From NCBI RefSeq assembly GCF_009830125.1, contig NZ_WUPT01000001.1:496001-560000 (forward strand): a stretch of 64,000 bases of DNA. Reading direction: 5' to 3'. The position numbers and the translations under genes are program-made. The notes beneath the pieces are model-generated. The model did not search any database and was not told the origin of the DNA. It worked only from the letters and a program-made list of their open reading frames with translations. This DNA comes from Kangsaoukella pontilimi (GTDB taxonomy: Bacteria; Pseudomonadota; Alphaproteobacteria; Rhodobacterales; Rhodobacteraceae). This document shows positions 26,234-36,046 of the stretch, one piece after another; within the stretch, counting starts at the first letter, position 1, and each line of letters opens with the position of its first letter.

Positions 26234-27255
26234 CGGACACGCCGGTCAGCGGAGCAGGGGGCGGCATCGGCCGCACGGCGCGCGCATCATGGGTTGCGCG
26301 TGCGTTGTCGGGTGGCCTTTTGCCCGTTGTCACTGTCGTTATCGCGATCCTTGCGATCTGGTACGTCGCAGTCGTTCCGATGAACATCAAGGAAGTCCTG
26401 ACCCAGCAGGAGCGCGCGGGCGCCGAAATTGTGCCGCCATCGGCTGCCGAGCGGCGGGATGCGGGCCGTTGGGGGCTGGTCTTCAACAATTTCGACCTGA
26501 TCGGGCCGAGCTGGTCGATGGAGCGCGCCCGGCTTCCTGCCCCGCATCAGGTGGCGCAGGAACTCTGGGCCTCGACTTGGGACGAGGAGGTCAACGGGCG
26601 GCGCGGCATCGTGCGGTCGGGGACGCTGTCCAATCGCTCGCTCATTTATCACGGTGGCGTCACGCTGGGGGCGACCGTGGTGGGCTTCCTCATCGGGGCG
26701 GCGCTCGGCGTCGCGCTGGCGGTCGGTATCGTCTACAGCCGCGTCATGGACCTGTCGGTCATGCCCTGGGCCATCATCAGCCAGACGATCCCCATCGTGG
26801 CGCTGGCGCCGATGATCATCGTGGTGCTTTATTCCGTGGGCTTATCCGGGCTTGTCGCCAAGGCGGTGATCTCGGCTTACCTGTCCTTTTTCCCGGTGGT
26901 CGTGGGCATGGTGAAGGGGCTGCGGTCGCCCGACCAGATGCAGATGGACCTGCTCCATACCTACAATGCCACGCCCGCCCAACAGTTCTGGCGGCTCCGG
27001 CTTCCATCGTCTGTCCCGTACCTCTTCGCCTCGCTCAAGATCGGGATCGCGGCCTCGCTTGTGGGCGCCATCGTGGGCGAATTGCCGGTCCAGCGGGGCG
27101 GGCTTGGCGCGCGGATGCTGGGCGGCAGCTATTACGGTCAGACCGAACAGATCTGGGCCGCGCTTTTCGCAGCCGCCGTGCTGGCAGCGGGCCTCGTCTG
27201 GCTGATCGGCTGGATCGAGCGGCGGACACTTCGCGCCATGGGAGCGCCGACATGA
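26230..27255 (+). CDS. ABC transporter permease (first of pair)
   Basis: 341 residues from GTG 26230, overlapping the ATPase stop (GTGA). Six or so membrane segments; one N-terminal helix (LLPVVTVVIAILAIWYVAVV) and a ~90-residue periplasmic loop precede the BPD_transp_1 domain. The EAA-like cytoplasmic loop is LLHTYNATPAQQFWRLRLPS. Works with the ATPase, the second permease and the periplasmic binding protein as a heteromeric importer. It overlaps the next gene by ATGA. Confidence 0.9.
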   Translation: MTDTPVSGAGGGIGRTARASWVARALSGGLLPVVTVVIAILAIWYVAVVPMNIKEVLTQQERAGAEIVPPSAAERRDAGRWGLVFNNFDLIGPSWSMERARLPAPHQVAQELWASTWDEEVNGRRGIVRSGTLSNRSLIYHGGVTLGATVVGFLIGAALGVALAVGIVYSRVMDLSVMPWAIISQTIPIVALAPMIIVVLYSVGLSGLVAKAVISAYLSFFPVVVGMVKGLRSPDQMQMDLLHTYNATPAQQFWRLRLPSSVPYLFASLKIGIAASLVGAIVGELPVQRGGLGARMLGGSYYGQTEQIWAALFAAAVLAAGLVWLIGWIERRTLRAMGAPT

Positions 27256-28202
27256 CCCGGCTCACCGTCGCACTCGGGCCGGGCAGGGCGCTGGCGATCT
27301 ACCTCGGAGCATTCGTGGCGCTTGCCGTTCTGGGTCTATTTGCTGCCGAGGCGGTGGGGGCCGGTATCGTGGTCTGGCTCGCGCTTCTGGCCTTCCTTGG
27401 CTGGCATCTGATCGACGCCCTTTCGCGATGGGACGGAATGCCAAGGGCCGCTTTCACGGTCGCGCCGCTCGCTCTGGGTGCAGTCGTCCTTATCGGCTGG
27501 GAGGCGGTCGTCCGCGCCCTTGGCGTGCCTCCGGTGATCCTGCCGCCGCCAAGCGCGATCGCGGCGACCTTCGCCGGAAACCTGCCGACACTCTGGGCGG
27601 ATTTCGTGCAGACGATCCTCAAAGGTGCCTTGTCCGGCTACGTCATCGGCTGCCTTTTCGCGCTTGGCGTCGCCATCCTGGTCGACCGCTACGACTTCTT
27701 CCGCCGTGGCCTCTTGCCGGTGGGCAACTTCATGGCGGCGCTACCCATCGTCGGGACCGCGCCGATCCTTGTCATGTGGTTCGGGTTCGACTGGCAGTCG
27801 AAAGCGGCGGTCGTCGTGGTCATGGTGTTCTTCCCGATGCTGGTGAACATCGTGGCGGGCCTTGCCGACACGACCCAGATGCAGCGCGATCTGATGCGGA
27901 CCTATTCGGCCAGTTACTGGCAGACCCTGCACAGGTTGCGACTTCCGGCGGCCTTGCCTTTCATTTTCAACGGGCTGAAGATTTCGGCAACGCTCGCGCT
28001 CATTGGCGCGATCGTGGCCGAATTCTTCGGGTCACCCACGGTAGGGCTCGGTTTCCGGATCAATGCCTCGCTAGGGCAACTGGCGCTGGATATGGTCTGG
28101 TCGGTGATCGTTGTTGCGGCGATTGCGGGGTCGCTTCTGTATGGCGCGCTGACGCTGATCGAAAATCGTCTGACCTTCTGGCACCCGTCGCAGCGGCAAT
28201 GA
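27252..28202 (+). CDS. ABC transporter permease (second of pair)
   Basis: 316 residues from ATG 27252. The same frame is open upstream to 26157, but that part lies inside the first permease gene and is not coding. Two N-terminal hydrophobic helices, then the BPD_transp_1 domain with EAA-like motif MRTYSASYWQTLHRLRLPAA. LAAFVAL-type N-terminus and helix composition are typical of SsuC/ThiX relatives. Two different permeases suggest a heterodimeric channel. Confidence 0.9.
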   Translation: MTRLTVALGPGRALAIYLGAFVALAVLGLFAAEAVGAGIVVWLALLAFLGWHLIDALSRWDGMPRAAFTVAPLALGAVVLIGWEAVVRALGVPPVILPPPSAIAATFAGNLPTLWADFVQTILKGALSGYVIGCLFALGVAILVDRYDFFRRGLLPVGNFMAALPIVGTAPILVMWFGFDWQSKAAVVVVMVFFPMLVNIVAGLADTTQMQRDLMRTYSASYWQTLHRLRLPAALPFIFNGLKISATLALIGAIVAEFFGSPTVGLGFRINASLGQLALDMVWSVIVVAAIAGSLLYGALTLIENRLTFWHPSQRQ

Positions 28203-28245
28203 AATGAACAAGACAACAAAGTCAAAACAAAGGGGAGTAGAACTC

Positions 28246-29241
28246 ATGCACAAGACTTTGATCGGGAGCGCGCTTGCGCTCACCATGGGCGCAGGCAGCG
28301 CCATGGCCGGAGGCCACCTGGAAGAGGTTCGCCTTCAGCTTCAGTGGGTCACGCAGGCCCAGTTCGCGGGCTACTACGTGGCGCTGGAAAAGGGCTATTA
28401 CGAGGAAGAAGGTCTCGACGTGACCATCCTTCCCGGCGGTCCCGACATCGCCCCGCCGCAGGTTCTGGCCGGCGGTGGCGCGGACGTCATGCTGAACTGG
28501 ATGCCGTCGGCGCTGGCCGCCCGCGAAAAGGGCCTGCCGGTGGTCAACATCGCCCAGCCCTTCAAGTCGTCGGGCCTGATGCTGACCTGCTGGAAGGACA
28601 CCGGCATCACCAGCCCCGAGGACTTCAAGGGCAAGACCATCGGCGTCTGGTTCTTCGGCAACGAATACCCGTTCCTGAGCTGGATGAGCCAGGAAGGCAT
28701 CTCGACCGATGGCGGCGAGGACGGTGTCACGATCCTGAAGCAGGGCTTCAACGTGGATCCTCTGTTGCAGCGTCAGGCCGACTGCATCTCGACCATGACC
28801 TACAACGAATACGGTCAGGTTCTGGATGCGGGCGTGTCGGAAGACGAGCTCGTGACCTTCAAATATGAGGATCAGGGCGTCGCGACGCTGGAAGACGGCA
28901 TGTATGTGCTGGAAGAGAACCTCGCCGACCCGGCCTTCAAGGAAAAGATGGTCAAGTTCGTCCGCGCCTCGATGAAGGGCTGGAAGGACGCCGAGGCGAA
29001 CCCGGAAGAGGCAGCCGAGATCGTTCTCGACTATGACGAGACCGGTGCTCAGACCGAGGCCCACCAGAAGCGCATGATGGGCGAGATCGCCAAGCTGACG
29101 GCGGGCTCCAACGGAACGCTCGACCCAGCGGACTTCGAGCGTACGGTCAACACGCTGCTCGCCGGCGGTTCGGACCCGGTCATCACGGCAGTGCCGGAGG
29201 GTGCCTGGACCCACGACATCACGGATGAAGCGCTGAACTAA
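28246..29241 (+). CDS. Periplasmic binding protein, NMT1/THI5-like, probable pyrimidine-related substrate
   Basis: Start at ATG 28246 (RBS GGGGAG); an in-frame ATG at 28204 would add 14 residues. Signal peptide MHKTLIGSALALTMGAGSAM then AGG. The NMT1/THI5 fold is seen in LQLQWVTQAQFAGYYVALEK, GYYEEEGLDVTILPGGPDIA, LNWMPSALAAREKGLPVVNI and FKGKTIGVWFFGNEYPFLSW. Relatives bind thiamine-pyrimidine precursors. Located last in the pyrimidine operon, it probably imports uracil, thymine, dihydropyrimidines or a related compound; the exact ligand is inferred. Confidence 0.88.
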   Translation: MHKTLIGSALALTMGAGSAMAGGHLEEVRLQLQWVTQAQFAGYYVALEKGYYEEEGLDVTILPGGPDIAPPQVLAGGGADVMLNWMPSALAAREKGLPVVNIAQPFKSSGLMLTCWKDTGITSPEDFKGKTIGVWFFGNEYPFLSWMSQEGISTDGGEDGVTILKQGFNVDPLLQRQADCISTMTYNEYGQVLDAGVSEDELVTFKYEDQGVATLEDGMYVLEENLADPAFKEKMVKFVRASMKGWKDAEANPEEAAEIVLDYDETGAQTEAHQKRMMGEIAKLTAGSNGTLDPADFERTVNTLLAGGSDPVITAVPEGAWTHDITDEALN

Positions 29242-29266
29242 GCGCTTCAGACAGTGCTGAGGGAAC

Positions 29267-29294
29267 GGGCGCGGGGGAAACCTCGCGCCCTTTT
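29267..29294 (+). terminator. Terminator of the pyrimidine operon
   Basis: GGGCGCG (29267-29273) pairs with CGCGCCC (29284-29290), followed by TTTTCT, 26 bases after the binding-protein stop. Confidence 0.78.
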
Positions 29295-29540
29295 CTGTGG
29301 CAGGTCTGCCATCGCCCGGCAGGCTTTTGCCGACAATTCGCGCGGTCATGTTGCGCGACAGGGCCGACTCATGGCTTTTTGGATTCCGAGCGTGGGGGCA
29401 CACCGCGCCGAGGCAGGCAAAAGAGTCGAGTCATGGCAGATATTTTGAAAATGGCCCTTCGGGGGCCAAACCACCGCCGTTATGCGCTGACGCTTTGGCG
29501 CAAATGGTGGCGCCGCGCGATTTGAGCAGGCGTTGATATG
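29295..29540. other. Intergenic stretch with small hairpins, no gene seen
   Basis: Between the two terminators I see no credible coding frame. It contains a hairpin TGGCCC (29452-29457)/GGGCCA (29463-29468) and the near-palindrome TTTGGCGCAAA. Both neighbouring operons end here, so no promoter is expected. Confidence 0.6.
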
Positions 29541-29570
29541 AAAAAGGCCACCCCCGTTAGGGGATGGCCC
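29541..29570 (-). terminator. Terminator of the PRC-barrel gene
   Basis: On the minus strand GGCCATCCCC (29569-29560) pairs with GGGGGTGGCC (29555-29546), followed by TTTTT (29545-29541). One bulge interrupts the stem. The plus-strand side also ends in a pyrimidine run, so it may act in both directions. Confidence 0.75.
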
Positions 29571-29598
29571 TTCTTCTCTACGGCTGGATCAGCCGAGA

Positions 29599-30966
29599 TT
29601 ACATGCTGGCATGTTCGCTCAGCGTCACATCATCGTCGATGATGGTGACGGCGTCGCGGTCATACTCGGGCATCGCTTCAAGGTCGGCTTCGGTCATGCC
29701 ATCCAGAACGAACGCTTCGCCGTTCCAACCCAGACGATTCATCTCCAGCGCGACGTCATGCTCGCCAAGGCCGAGGAAACCACCCACGCCCACGAGCGCG
29801 ACAAGCGTGCCGTTCTGCGTGGCCAGGTCTTCGATCTCGCCGATCTCTTCGCCGGAAGCGGTCAGAACGGGCATGCCTTCCAACTCGTTGACGCGCATGT
29901 CGGCGATGTCAGCGAATTCGTTTTCCAGCTTTTCCATCCAGTCCGAGACGCCTTCAGCAGCAGCGCCAGCAACGGCAGCTGTCTCGGCGGCGGCGTCCTC
30001 AACCGCGTTCTCGGTCGCTTCACCGGCCTCAGCCAGTTCCTGACCGGCTTCTTCAGCGGCATTCTCGGTCGCGGCAGCGGCGTTCTCAGCCATCTGCTCG
30101 GTCTCGGCTGCGGCGTTCTCGAGAGCGTTCTCGGTCGCTTCGCCGGCCTCAGCCAGTTCCTGACCGGCTTCTTCAGCGGCATTCTCGGTCGCCGCAGCAG
30201 CGTTCTCGGCCATCTGCTCGGTCTCGGCGGCGGCATTCTCAACCGCGTTCTCGGTCGCCTGAGCGGCATCGGCCAGCTCGTCGCCGGCAGCTTCAGCAGT
30301 CATTTCCGCTTCGGCGGCCAGTTCTTCGGCTTCCTGTTCGACCTCACCCTGGCGCGCTTCGGCCAGCTGTTCGGTCTCGGTTTCACCTTCTTCGTTGCTC
30401 ATCTCTTCGGCGCGGGCAACGTCTTCACCCGTAGGCGTTTCCGTTTGCGTGGCGTCCATTTCGGTGCCGGCAGTCATCTGGCCTTCGGTTCCGGTTCGCG
30501 TGCGGAAGGTATCGTCTTCGGCAAGGCGGGTCTGTTCGAGCTCTTCGGTCCACTCGGGAAGAGCGCGAAGCTCTTCCTCGGTCATCGACACGATCATCTG
30601 CGTGCCGTCATATTCGAGGTTTTCGAGGTCAACCGCGACGGAATGCTCGCCAAGGCCAAGGAAACCGCCCACGCCGACAACGGCCTGAAGTTTGCTGTCG
30701 AGGATGACGAAATTGTCGATCTCACCCACATCTTCACCGGCCTCACTGATCACGTTCATGCCGATCAGGTCGGCGATACGGCGGTCGGCGACATCGCCCC
30801 ACTGCTGGTCGAGGCCTTCGTTCCAGCCCGCGGCCCAGTTCTGCTGCGTGCTCGCAGACGCTTCGGCGTCGGCGTTGGTATTCATGGTATGTTGTTCGGC
30901 GAAAGCGGCGCCGGTGCTGACCGCAAGAATTGCGGCGCTTACGTACAATTTGCTCTTAAAGGTCAT
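29599..30966 (-). CDS. Exported protein with two PRC-barrel domains and a LEA-like acidic repeat region
   Basis: 455 residues, signal peptide with cleavage after GAAFA. PRC-barrel 1 at about 60-140 (RRIADLIGMNVISEAGEDVG, VVGVGGFLGLGEHSVAVDLE) and PRC-barrel 2 at about 350-435 (MRVNELEGMPVLTASGEEIG, LVGVGGFLGLGEHDVALEMN) flank a ~190-residue Ala/Glu/Thr/Asn helical region. That region contains a 40-residue exact-period repeat (units start ATEN, ending ELAEAGE). Composition recalls LEA/desiccation proteins. A GGAAC-type promoter upstream suggests general-stress control. Periplasmic; function unknown. Confidence 0.85.
   Translation of the reverse strand: MTFKSKLYVSAAILAVSTGAAFAEQHTMNTNADAEASASTQQNWAAGWNEGLDQQWGDVADRRIADLIGMNVISEAGEDVGEIDNFVILDSKLQAVVGVGGFLGLGEHSVAVDLENLEYDGTQMIVSMTEEELRALPEWTEELEQTRLAEDDTFRTRTGTEGQMTAGTEMDATQTETPTGEDVARAEEMSNEEGETETEQLAEARQGEVEQEAEELAAEAEMTAEAAGDELADAAQATENAVENAAAETEQMAENAAAATENAAEEAGQELAEAGEATENALENAAAETEQMAENAAAATENAAEEAGQELAEAGEATENAVEDAAAETAAVAGAAAEGVSDWMEKLENEFADIADMRVNELEGMPVLTASGEEIGEIEDLATQNGTLVALVGVGGFLGLGEHDVALEMNRLGWNGEAFVLDGMTEADLEAMPEYDRDAVTIIDDDVTLSEHASM
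30001..30240 (-). repeat. 120-base tandem repeat inside the PRC-barrel gene
   Basis: Positions 30001-30120 and 30121-30240 are two copies of a 120-base unit, nearly identical, in frame (40 codons). A degenerate third part-copy continues past 30241. The near identity at third codon positions indicates recent duplication or gene conversion. Confidence 0.9.
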
Positions 30967-30997
30967 AGCGTCCTCCGATGACTCATTACGAGACCAA

Positions 30998-31022
30998 AAT
31001 GCGGCGGAGGCTGACCTGTTCC
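30998..31022 (-). promoter_or_regulatory. Candidate EcfG promoter of the PRC-barrel gene
   Basis: On the minus strand GGAAC (31022-31018) is followed after 16 bases by CATT (31001-30998), one mismatch from CGTT, 32 bases before the start codon. A second GGAAC on the plus strand nearby has no gene to serve. Confidence 0.45.
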
Positions 31023-31155
31023 CGAATAGAAATTATTTTTTTCCACCCGGAACAAAGTCCGCTTCTGAATAGTTAATGACACGTGAGGTATCTGTTTTTC
31101 GTAAATAAAACAGCGTTATGAGTGTTGCGGAGCGTAATCCGCAATCGTGAAAGCA

Positions 31156-31184
31156 AAACGCCCCGGACGATGTCCGGGGCGTTT
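31156..31184 (-). terminator. Terminator of the acs operon
   Basis: ACGCCCCGGA (31158-31167)/TCCGGGGCGT (31173-31182) is a perfect ten-base stem extended by A-T pairs, with a T tract on the minus strand (TTTT at 31158-31155 side). It lies 25 bases after the acetyl-CoA synthetase stop. Confidence 0.85.
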
Positions 31185-31208
31185 CGCGTTTCAGGTGGCT
31201 GCCCGCGG

Positions 31209-33167
31209 TCAGCCGCGGTTCATGCGGTTCTCGATCAGGTCGTCCACGACCTCGGGCTCGGCCAGCGTAGAGGTATCGCCAAGCGCGCCGTAGTCGTTCT
31301 CGGCGATCTTGCGCAGGATGCGGCGCATGATCTTTCCCGAACGGGTTTTCGGCAGACCGGGTGCGAATTGCAGCAGGTCCGGCTTGGCGATGGGGCCGAT
31401 TTCCGAGCGCACCCAGGTCTCGAGTTCCTTGCGCAGCTCGTCCGAAGGCTCCACGCCACCCATCAGCGTCACATAGGCATAGATGCCCTGACCCTTGATT
31501 TTGTGCGGGTACCCGACGACGGCAGCCTCTGCCACGGCCTCATGAGCAACCAGCGCGCTTTCCACCTCGGCGGTGCCCATCCGGTGGCCCGAGACGTTGA
31601 TCACGTCGTCCACGCGGCCCGTGATCCAGTAATAGCCATCCGCGTCGCGGCGGCAGCCGTCCCCCGAGAAGTAGTAGTTCTTGTAGTCGGCGAAATACGT
31701 CTTCTCGAACCGTTCGTGGTCGCCCCAGACCGTCCGCATCTGCGCGGGCCAGCTGTCTTTTATGCAGAGCACCCCCTCGGCTTCGGTGGTCGTGATCTCT
31801 TCGCCGGTCTGCGGCTCGAGGATAACCGGTTGCACACCGAAGAAGGGTAGGGTGGCGGAGCCCGGCTTGGTCGGGATCGCGCCCGGCAGCGAAGTCAGAA
31901 GGTGGCCGCCCGTCTCGGTCTGCCACCAAGTGTCGACGATCGGCACGTTCTGGTGACCGACATGCTTGTGATACCAGTCCCATGCCTCGGGGTTGATCGG
32001 TTCGCCCACGGTACCGAGCACCTTGAGCGACGACAGGTCGTACTTGTCGACGAACTCCGGCCCTTTGCCCATCAGCGCACGGATGGCGGTGGGGGCGGTG
32101 TAGAATTGGTTGACCTTGTGTTTGTCGCACACTTCCCAGAAGCGGCCGGCATCGGGGTAGGTGGGCACGCCCTCGAACATGATCGTAGTCGCGCCGTTCG
32201 CGAGCGGGCCATAGACGATATAGCTGTGGCCAGTGACCCAGCCCACGTCGGCGGTGCACCAGAAGATATCCCCGTCGTGATAGTCGAAGACATACTGATG
32301 GGTCATCGACGCGTAGACGAGGTAGCCGCCCGACGTATGGACAACGCCCTTGGGCTGGCCGGTCGAGCCGGAAGTGTAGAGGATGAAGAGTGGATCTTCG
32401 GCGCCCATCTCTTCCGGCGGGCAGGCATCTTCCACGCCGGCTTCCATCTCGTGCAGCCAGTGGTCGCGGCCTGCTTCCATTGGCACGTCGCCGCCGGTGC
32501 GCTTGACTACCAGCATCTTCACGTCGCCTTCGACCTTGCCGAACGCCTTGTCCGCATTGGTCTTGAGCGGCGTGTTCCGCCCGCCACGGGGCGCCTCGTC
32601 GGCGGTGATGACCACCTTGGCGCCGCACTGGTTCACCCGCGCGGCTAGAGCGTCGGGCGAGAAACCGGCGAAGACGATGGAGTGGATCGCGCCAATCCGC
32701 GCGCAGGCCAGCATCGCAAAGGCGGCCTGCGGGATCATGGGAAGGTAGATGACGACGCGGTCACCCTTTTCCACGCCCATATCCTTCAGCACGTTGGCGA
32801 ATTTGCCCACATGACTGGCAAGCTGGTTGTAGCTGATATGCTGCGCCTCGGCGTTCGGATCGTCCGGCTCCCAGATGATCGCGGTCTGGTCGCCGCGCGT
32901 GGCCAGGTGGCGGTCGACGCAGTTCGCGGCGACGTTCAGCGTGCCGTCCTCGTACCAGCGGATATCGATGTTTCCGGGCGCGAAGGAAGTGTTCTTGACC
33001 TTGGTATAGGGCTTGATCCAGTCGATGCGCTTGCCGTGCTCACCCCAGAAGCCCTCGGGGTCTTCGATGGATTGCTTGTACATCGCGTCGTATTTGGCGC
33101 GGTCCGCATGAGCGTGCCGCACGATGTCTTCGGTCGGAAAATACATTCCGTCACGGTGGTCCAGCAT
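31209..33167 (-). CDS. acsA: Acetyl-CoA synthetase
   Basis: 652 residues from ATG 33167 with a perfect AGGAGGGA site. AMP-forming motifs [60 protein letters not shown] and the acetylation-site Lys in [14 protein letters not shown]. It activates acetate (and weakly propionate) to acyl-CoA. It is the last gene of an apparent operon with a five-gene ABC importer (74-base gap to the ATPase gene), unlike its usual solo or actP-linked setting. Confidence 0.96.
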   Translation of the reverse strand: MLDHRDGMYFPTEDIVRHAHADRAKYDAMYKQSIEDPEGFWGEHGKRIDWIKPYTKVKNTSFAPGNIDIRWYEDGTLNVAANCVDRHLATRGDQTAIIWEPDDPNAEAQHISYNQLASHVGKFANVLKDMGVEKGDRVVIYLPMIPQAAFAMLACARIGAIHSIVFAGFSPDALAARVNQCGAKVVITADEAPRGGRNTPLKTNADKAFGKVEGDVKMLVVKRTGGDVPMEAGRDHWLHEMEAGVEDACPPEEMGAEDPLFILYTSGSTGQPKGVVHTSGGYLVYASMTHQYVFDYHDGDIFWCTADVGWVTGHSYIVYGPLANGATTIMFEGVPTYPDAGRFWEVCDKHKVNQFYTAPTAIRALMGKGPEFVDKYDLSSLKVLGTVGEPINPEAWDWYHKHVGHQNVPIVDTWWQTETGGHLLTSLPGAIPTKPGSATLPFFGVQPVILEPQTGEEITTTEAEGVLCIKDSWPAQMRTVWGDHERFEKTYFADYKNYYFSGDGCRRDADGYYWITGRVDDVINVSGHRMGTAEVESALVAHEAVAEAAVVGYPHKIKGQGIYAYVTLMGGVEPSDELRKELETWVRSEIGPIAKPDLLQFAPGLPKTRSGKIMRRILRKIAENDYGALGDTSTLAEPEVVDDLIENRMNRG

Positions 33168-33241
33168 GGTGGTCCCTCCTGGTCTTCGTCGTGTTCTTGT
33201 TCTGTGGCGGGCCGTCCTGTGAGGGGCGGCCCCGAGGATCA

Positions 33242-33997
33242 TCAGATGGCGAGGTACTGCGCGCGCAGCTTTTCGTCTTCCAGCACCTTCTGCGCGCTGT
33301 CGTCATAGACGACGCTTCCGGTATCGAGGATGACGGCCCGATCCGCCAGCTTGAGCGCCGCAACGGCGTTCTGCTCGACGATGATCGTCGTGATGCCCTG
33401 ATCGCGGATGATGCTCAGCGTCTTGGCGATTTCCTGCACGATGACCGGCGCAAGGCCCTCATAGGGTTCATCCAGCAGAAGCACCTTGATGTCCCGTGCC
33501 AGCGCCCGCGCGATGGCAAGCATCTGCTGTTCGCCGCCCGACAGCGTCACGCCGTCCTGCTTGCGGCGCTCGCCGAGACGCGGGAAGAGCTCGTAGATCC
33601 GCTCCAGCGACCAGCCGATCGGCGGGGCGATCTGCGCCAGTTGCAGGTTCTCCTCGACCGTAAGGCCGGGGATGATGCGCCGGTCTTCGGGCACAAGCGC
33701 GATACCCGCCTGGCTGGCCTCGTAGCTCTTCATCTTGTGAAGCGGCTTGTGGTCCAGCCAGATCTCGCCGTGGCGGAGTTCCGGGTTGTCCATCCGCGCG
33801 ATGGTCCGCAGCGTCGTGGTCTTGCCAGCGCCGTTCCGGCCGAGAAGGGCGAGGATCTCGCCTTCGTGGACGTTGAAGCTGACATCCTGAACGATGTAGC
33901 TTTCGCCGTAATAGCTCTCGATGTTCCAGACCGAGAGATAGGCCGGCGCCGTCGCGGCGTTGTTGGCGTTTTTGTTGAACGGTTTTTCGTCAAGCAT
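33242..33997 (-). CDS. Branched-chain/amide-type ABC transporter ATPase (LivF-like)
   Basis: 251 residues. Walker [41 protein letters not shown], Walker [21 protein letters not shown] and the [20 protein letters not shown] motif of the LivF group. It has a ~20-residue N-terminal extension before the domain. Second ATPase of the HAAT-family importer encoded on the minus strand. Confidence 0.92.
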   Translation of the reverse strand: MLDEKPFNKNANNAATAPAYLSVWNIESYYGESYIVQDVSFNVHEGEILALLGRNGAGKTTTLRTIARMDNPELRHGEIWLDHKPLHKMKSYEASQAGIALVPEDRRIIPGLTVEENLQLAQIAPPIGWSLERIYELFPRLGERRKQDGVTLSGGEQQMLAIARALARDIKVLLLDEPYEGLAPVIVQEIAKTLSIIRDQGITTIIVEQNAVAALKLADRAVILDTGSVVYDDSAQKVLEDEKLRAQYLAI

Positions 33998-34009
33998 CGG
34001 TCATTCCCC

Positions 34010-34768
34010 TCAGTGCTGGCTTTCGCCCAGATAGGCTTCCTGAACCTTCGGGTTGCCCTTGATGTTTTCCGGAGTGTCCTCGACGAGGGGGGTGCCCTGC
34101 GCCAGCACGGTGATCCGCTCGGCCAGCGAGAAGACGACATGCATGTCGTGCTCGATGATGCACATGGTGATGTCGCGCTTCTGCTTGATCTCCTTGAGCA
34201 GGTCGATCGTGTTGTTGGTATCGGCCCGCGCCATGCCCGCCGTCGGCTCGTCGAGAAGCAGTAGCTTGGGTTCCTGCACGAGGCACATCGCCATCTCAAG
34301 ACGGCGCTTGTCGCCCCGGCTCATCGAGGCCGAATGCATGTTCCGCTTGTCGAGCATATTGACATCGTCAAGCATCTGCTCGGCCTTCTCGATCAGTTCC
34401 TTCTCATGAAAGACTTGCTCGAACGCGTGCATCCGGAACGCTCCGTCGCGTTTGGCAAAGCATGGGATCAGCATGTTTTCCATGACCGTCAGGTCACCGA
34501 AGATCTCGGGCGTCTGGAACACCCGGCTGATACCCATCTGGTTGATCTCGTGCGGCTTGCGCCCCAGCACGGACTGTCCGTCGAACATGACCGAGCCGGT
34601 GTCGGGGATCAGCTTGCCGACGAGGCAGTTGAGAAGCGTGGACTTGCCCGCGCCGTTGGGTCCGATGATGGCGTGGACGGTGTTCTCCTCGACCGAGAGG
34701 TTCACATTGCCCAGTGCCTGGAGGCCCCCGAAGCGCTTTCCAACGCCTTTGACTTCAAGAATACCCAT
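34010..34768 (-). CDS. ABC transporter ATPase (LivG-like)
   Basis: 252 residues. Walker A IIGPNGAGKSTLLNCLVGKL, GISRVFQTPEIFGDLTVMEN, signature MSRGDKRRLEMAMCLVQEPK (a variant of the usual LSGG, here SMSRGDK) and Walker B LLLLDEPTAGMARADTNNTI. LivG-like proteins usually have LSGGQQR or LSYGxQR, so this variant is worth noting. It lies between LivF- and LivM-like genes. Confidence 0.92.
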   Translation of the reverse strand: MGILEVKGVGKRFGGLQALGNVNLSVEENTVHAIIGPNGAGKSTLLNCLVGKLIPDTGSVMFDGQSVLGRKPHEINQMGISRVFQTPEIFGDLTVMENMLIPCFAKRDGAFRMHAFEQVFHEKELIEKAEQMLDDVNMLDKRNMHSASMSRGDKRRLEMAMCLVQEPKLLLLDEPTAGMARADTNNTIDLLKEIKQKRDITMCIIEHDMHVVFSLAERITVLAQGTPLVEDTPENIKGNPKVQEAYLGESQH

Positions 34769-34780
34769 CTGAGTCTCTCC

Positions 34781-36043
34781 TTATTCCGCGGGGGTCTTGG
34801 CTGCGTCGTCCGACTTCTTCCGGCGGAAGAGGCGGGCAATGCGCTGTCCGCCCTCGACGAGGCCGCCGGGCAGGAAGATCACGACCAGCATGAAGACGAT
34901 GCCAAGGGTCAGGTGCCAGCCCTTGCCGATGAAGGGGTACAGGATGAACACAACCGCGTCCTCAAGACCGTCCGGCAGGAAGGCGAACCAGTCGTGCAGG
35001 ATGGTCGAGTTGATCTTGGAAATGATGTTCTCCATGTACTTGATCAGACCCGCACCCAGAACCGGCCCGATAAGCGTGCCGACGCCGCCGAGGATCGCCA
35101 TCAGGACGACTTCGCCCGATGCGGTCCAGAACATGCGCTCCGGTCCGACCTGGGTGTCCATCGCGACCATCAGGCCACCGGCAAGACCGGCATACATGCC
35201 CGAGATGACGAAAGCGGCCAGTGTGTAGGGCTTGGAGTTCAGGCCGGTGTAGTTCATCCGCTGCTGGTTCGACTTGACCGCGCGCAGCATCATGCCGAAG
35301 GGCGAGCGGAAGATGCGGATCGAGACATAGAAGCCGATCAGCATGACCAGAGCCGCGATGTAGTAGCCCGCGTTGAAGGTGAAGAGCCAGTCGCCCACCG
35401 CCAACTCGTAGCTTGTCCGCATGTCGATGCCAAAGAGGTTGGCGCGCCCGATCTCTCCCGGTGCGAGGTTCGACAGAAGCGGGCTGTCGGTGGACTTGAG
35501 CTGCAGGCCCGTCTCGCCGCCGGTGATCGGCGTCAGGACCGAATAGGCGAGCGCATAAGACATCTGCGCGAAGGCGAGCGTCAGGATCGAGAAGTAGATG
35601 CCCGAGCGCCGGAGCGAGATGAAGCCCACGAAGAGCGCAAAGAGCCCTGCAAAGACGATCGACATGATGATCGCCGGGATCACGTTGAGCGTGAGCAGCT
35701 TCATCATCCAGATCGCGGCATAGGACCCCACACCCAGGAAGGCCGCGTGGCCGAAGGACAGGTATCCGGTCAGCCCGAACAGGATATTGAAGCCGATGGC
35801 GAAGATGCCGAAGATCACGAAGCGCTGCATCAGGTCGGGATATCCGGCGTTGAACTGCGCCAAGTCCGAGCCTTCGGGGAAGGGGTTCAGGATGAAGGGC
35901 GCCAGCATTGTCAGGATCGCGACGATGATCAGAAGCGTCGTATCCTTGGCGTTCAGCCCGAAGATACCCCGGCTTGGGGCCGCCGTCTTGGTGGCCCGTG
36001 CGGGCTTGGCGGCGACGGAAGGGTTCTGTGTCTGGTCTGTCAT
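34781..36043 (-). CDS. ABC transporter permease (LivM-like)
   Basis: 420 residues with about ten membrane helices and cytosolic tails rich in Lys/Ala. LivM motifs: [60 protein letters not shown] and [20 protein letters not shown]. The long periplasmic insertion after the ALAYSVL helix is typical of the urea/amide subfamily of this transporter class. Its 3 bases spacing to the LivH gene implies co-translation. Confidence 0.92.
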   Translation of the reverse strand: MTDQTQNPSVAAKPARATKTAAPSRGIFGLNAKDTTLLIIVAILTMLAPFILNPFPEGSDLAQFNAGYPDLMQRFVIFGIFAIGFNILFGLTGYLSFGHAAFLGVGSYAAIWMMKLLTLNVIPAIIMSIVFAGLFALFVGFISLRRSGIYFSILTLAFAQMSYALAYSVLTPITGGETGLQLKSTDSPLLSNLAPGEIGRANLFGIDMRTSYELAVGDWLFTFNAGYYIAALVMLIGFYVSIRIFRSPFGMMLRAVKSNQQRMNYTGLNSKPYTLAAFVISGMYAGLAGGLMVAMDTQVGPERMFWTASGEVVLMAILGGVGTLIGPVLGAGLIKYMENIISKINSTILHDWFAFLPDGLEDAVVFILYPFIGKGWHLTLGIVFMLVVIFLPGGLVEGGQRIARLFRRKKSDDAAKTPAE

Positions 36044-36046
36044 GGC

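Noticed and set aside
26157-28202. One very long frame spanning both ABC permeases
   Set aside because: It begins inside the ATPase gene and crosses the first permease in another frame. The second permease starts at ATG 27252 inside it, and the membrane pattern fits only that part.
30001-30240. Repeats considered as a CRISPR array
   Set aside because: The two 120-base units are contiguous, in frame and coding, with no spacers. No cas genes are in the window. No CRISPR array was seen anywhere.
34010-34768. Altered ABC signature (SMSRGDK) considered as an inactivating change
   Set aside because: The Gly and a following basic residue are retained, Walker A and B are intact, and signature variants occur in functional LivG-type ATPases.
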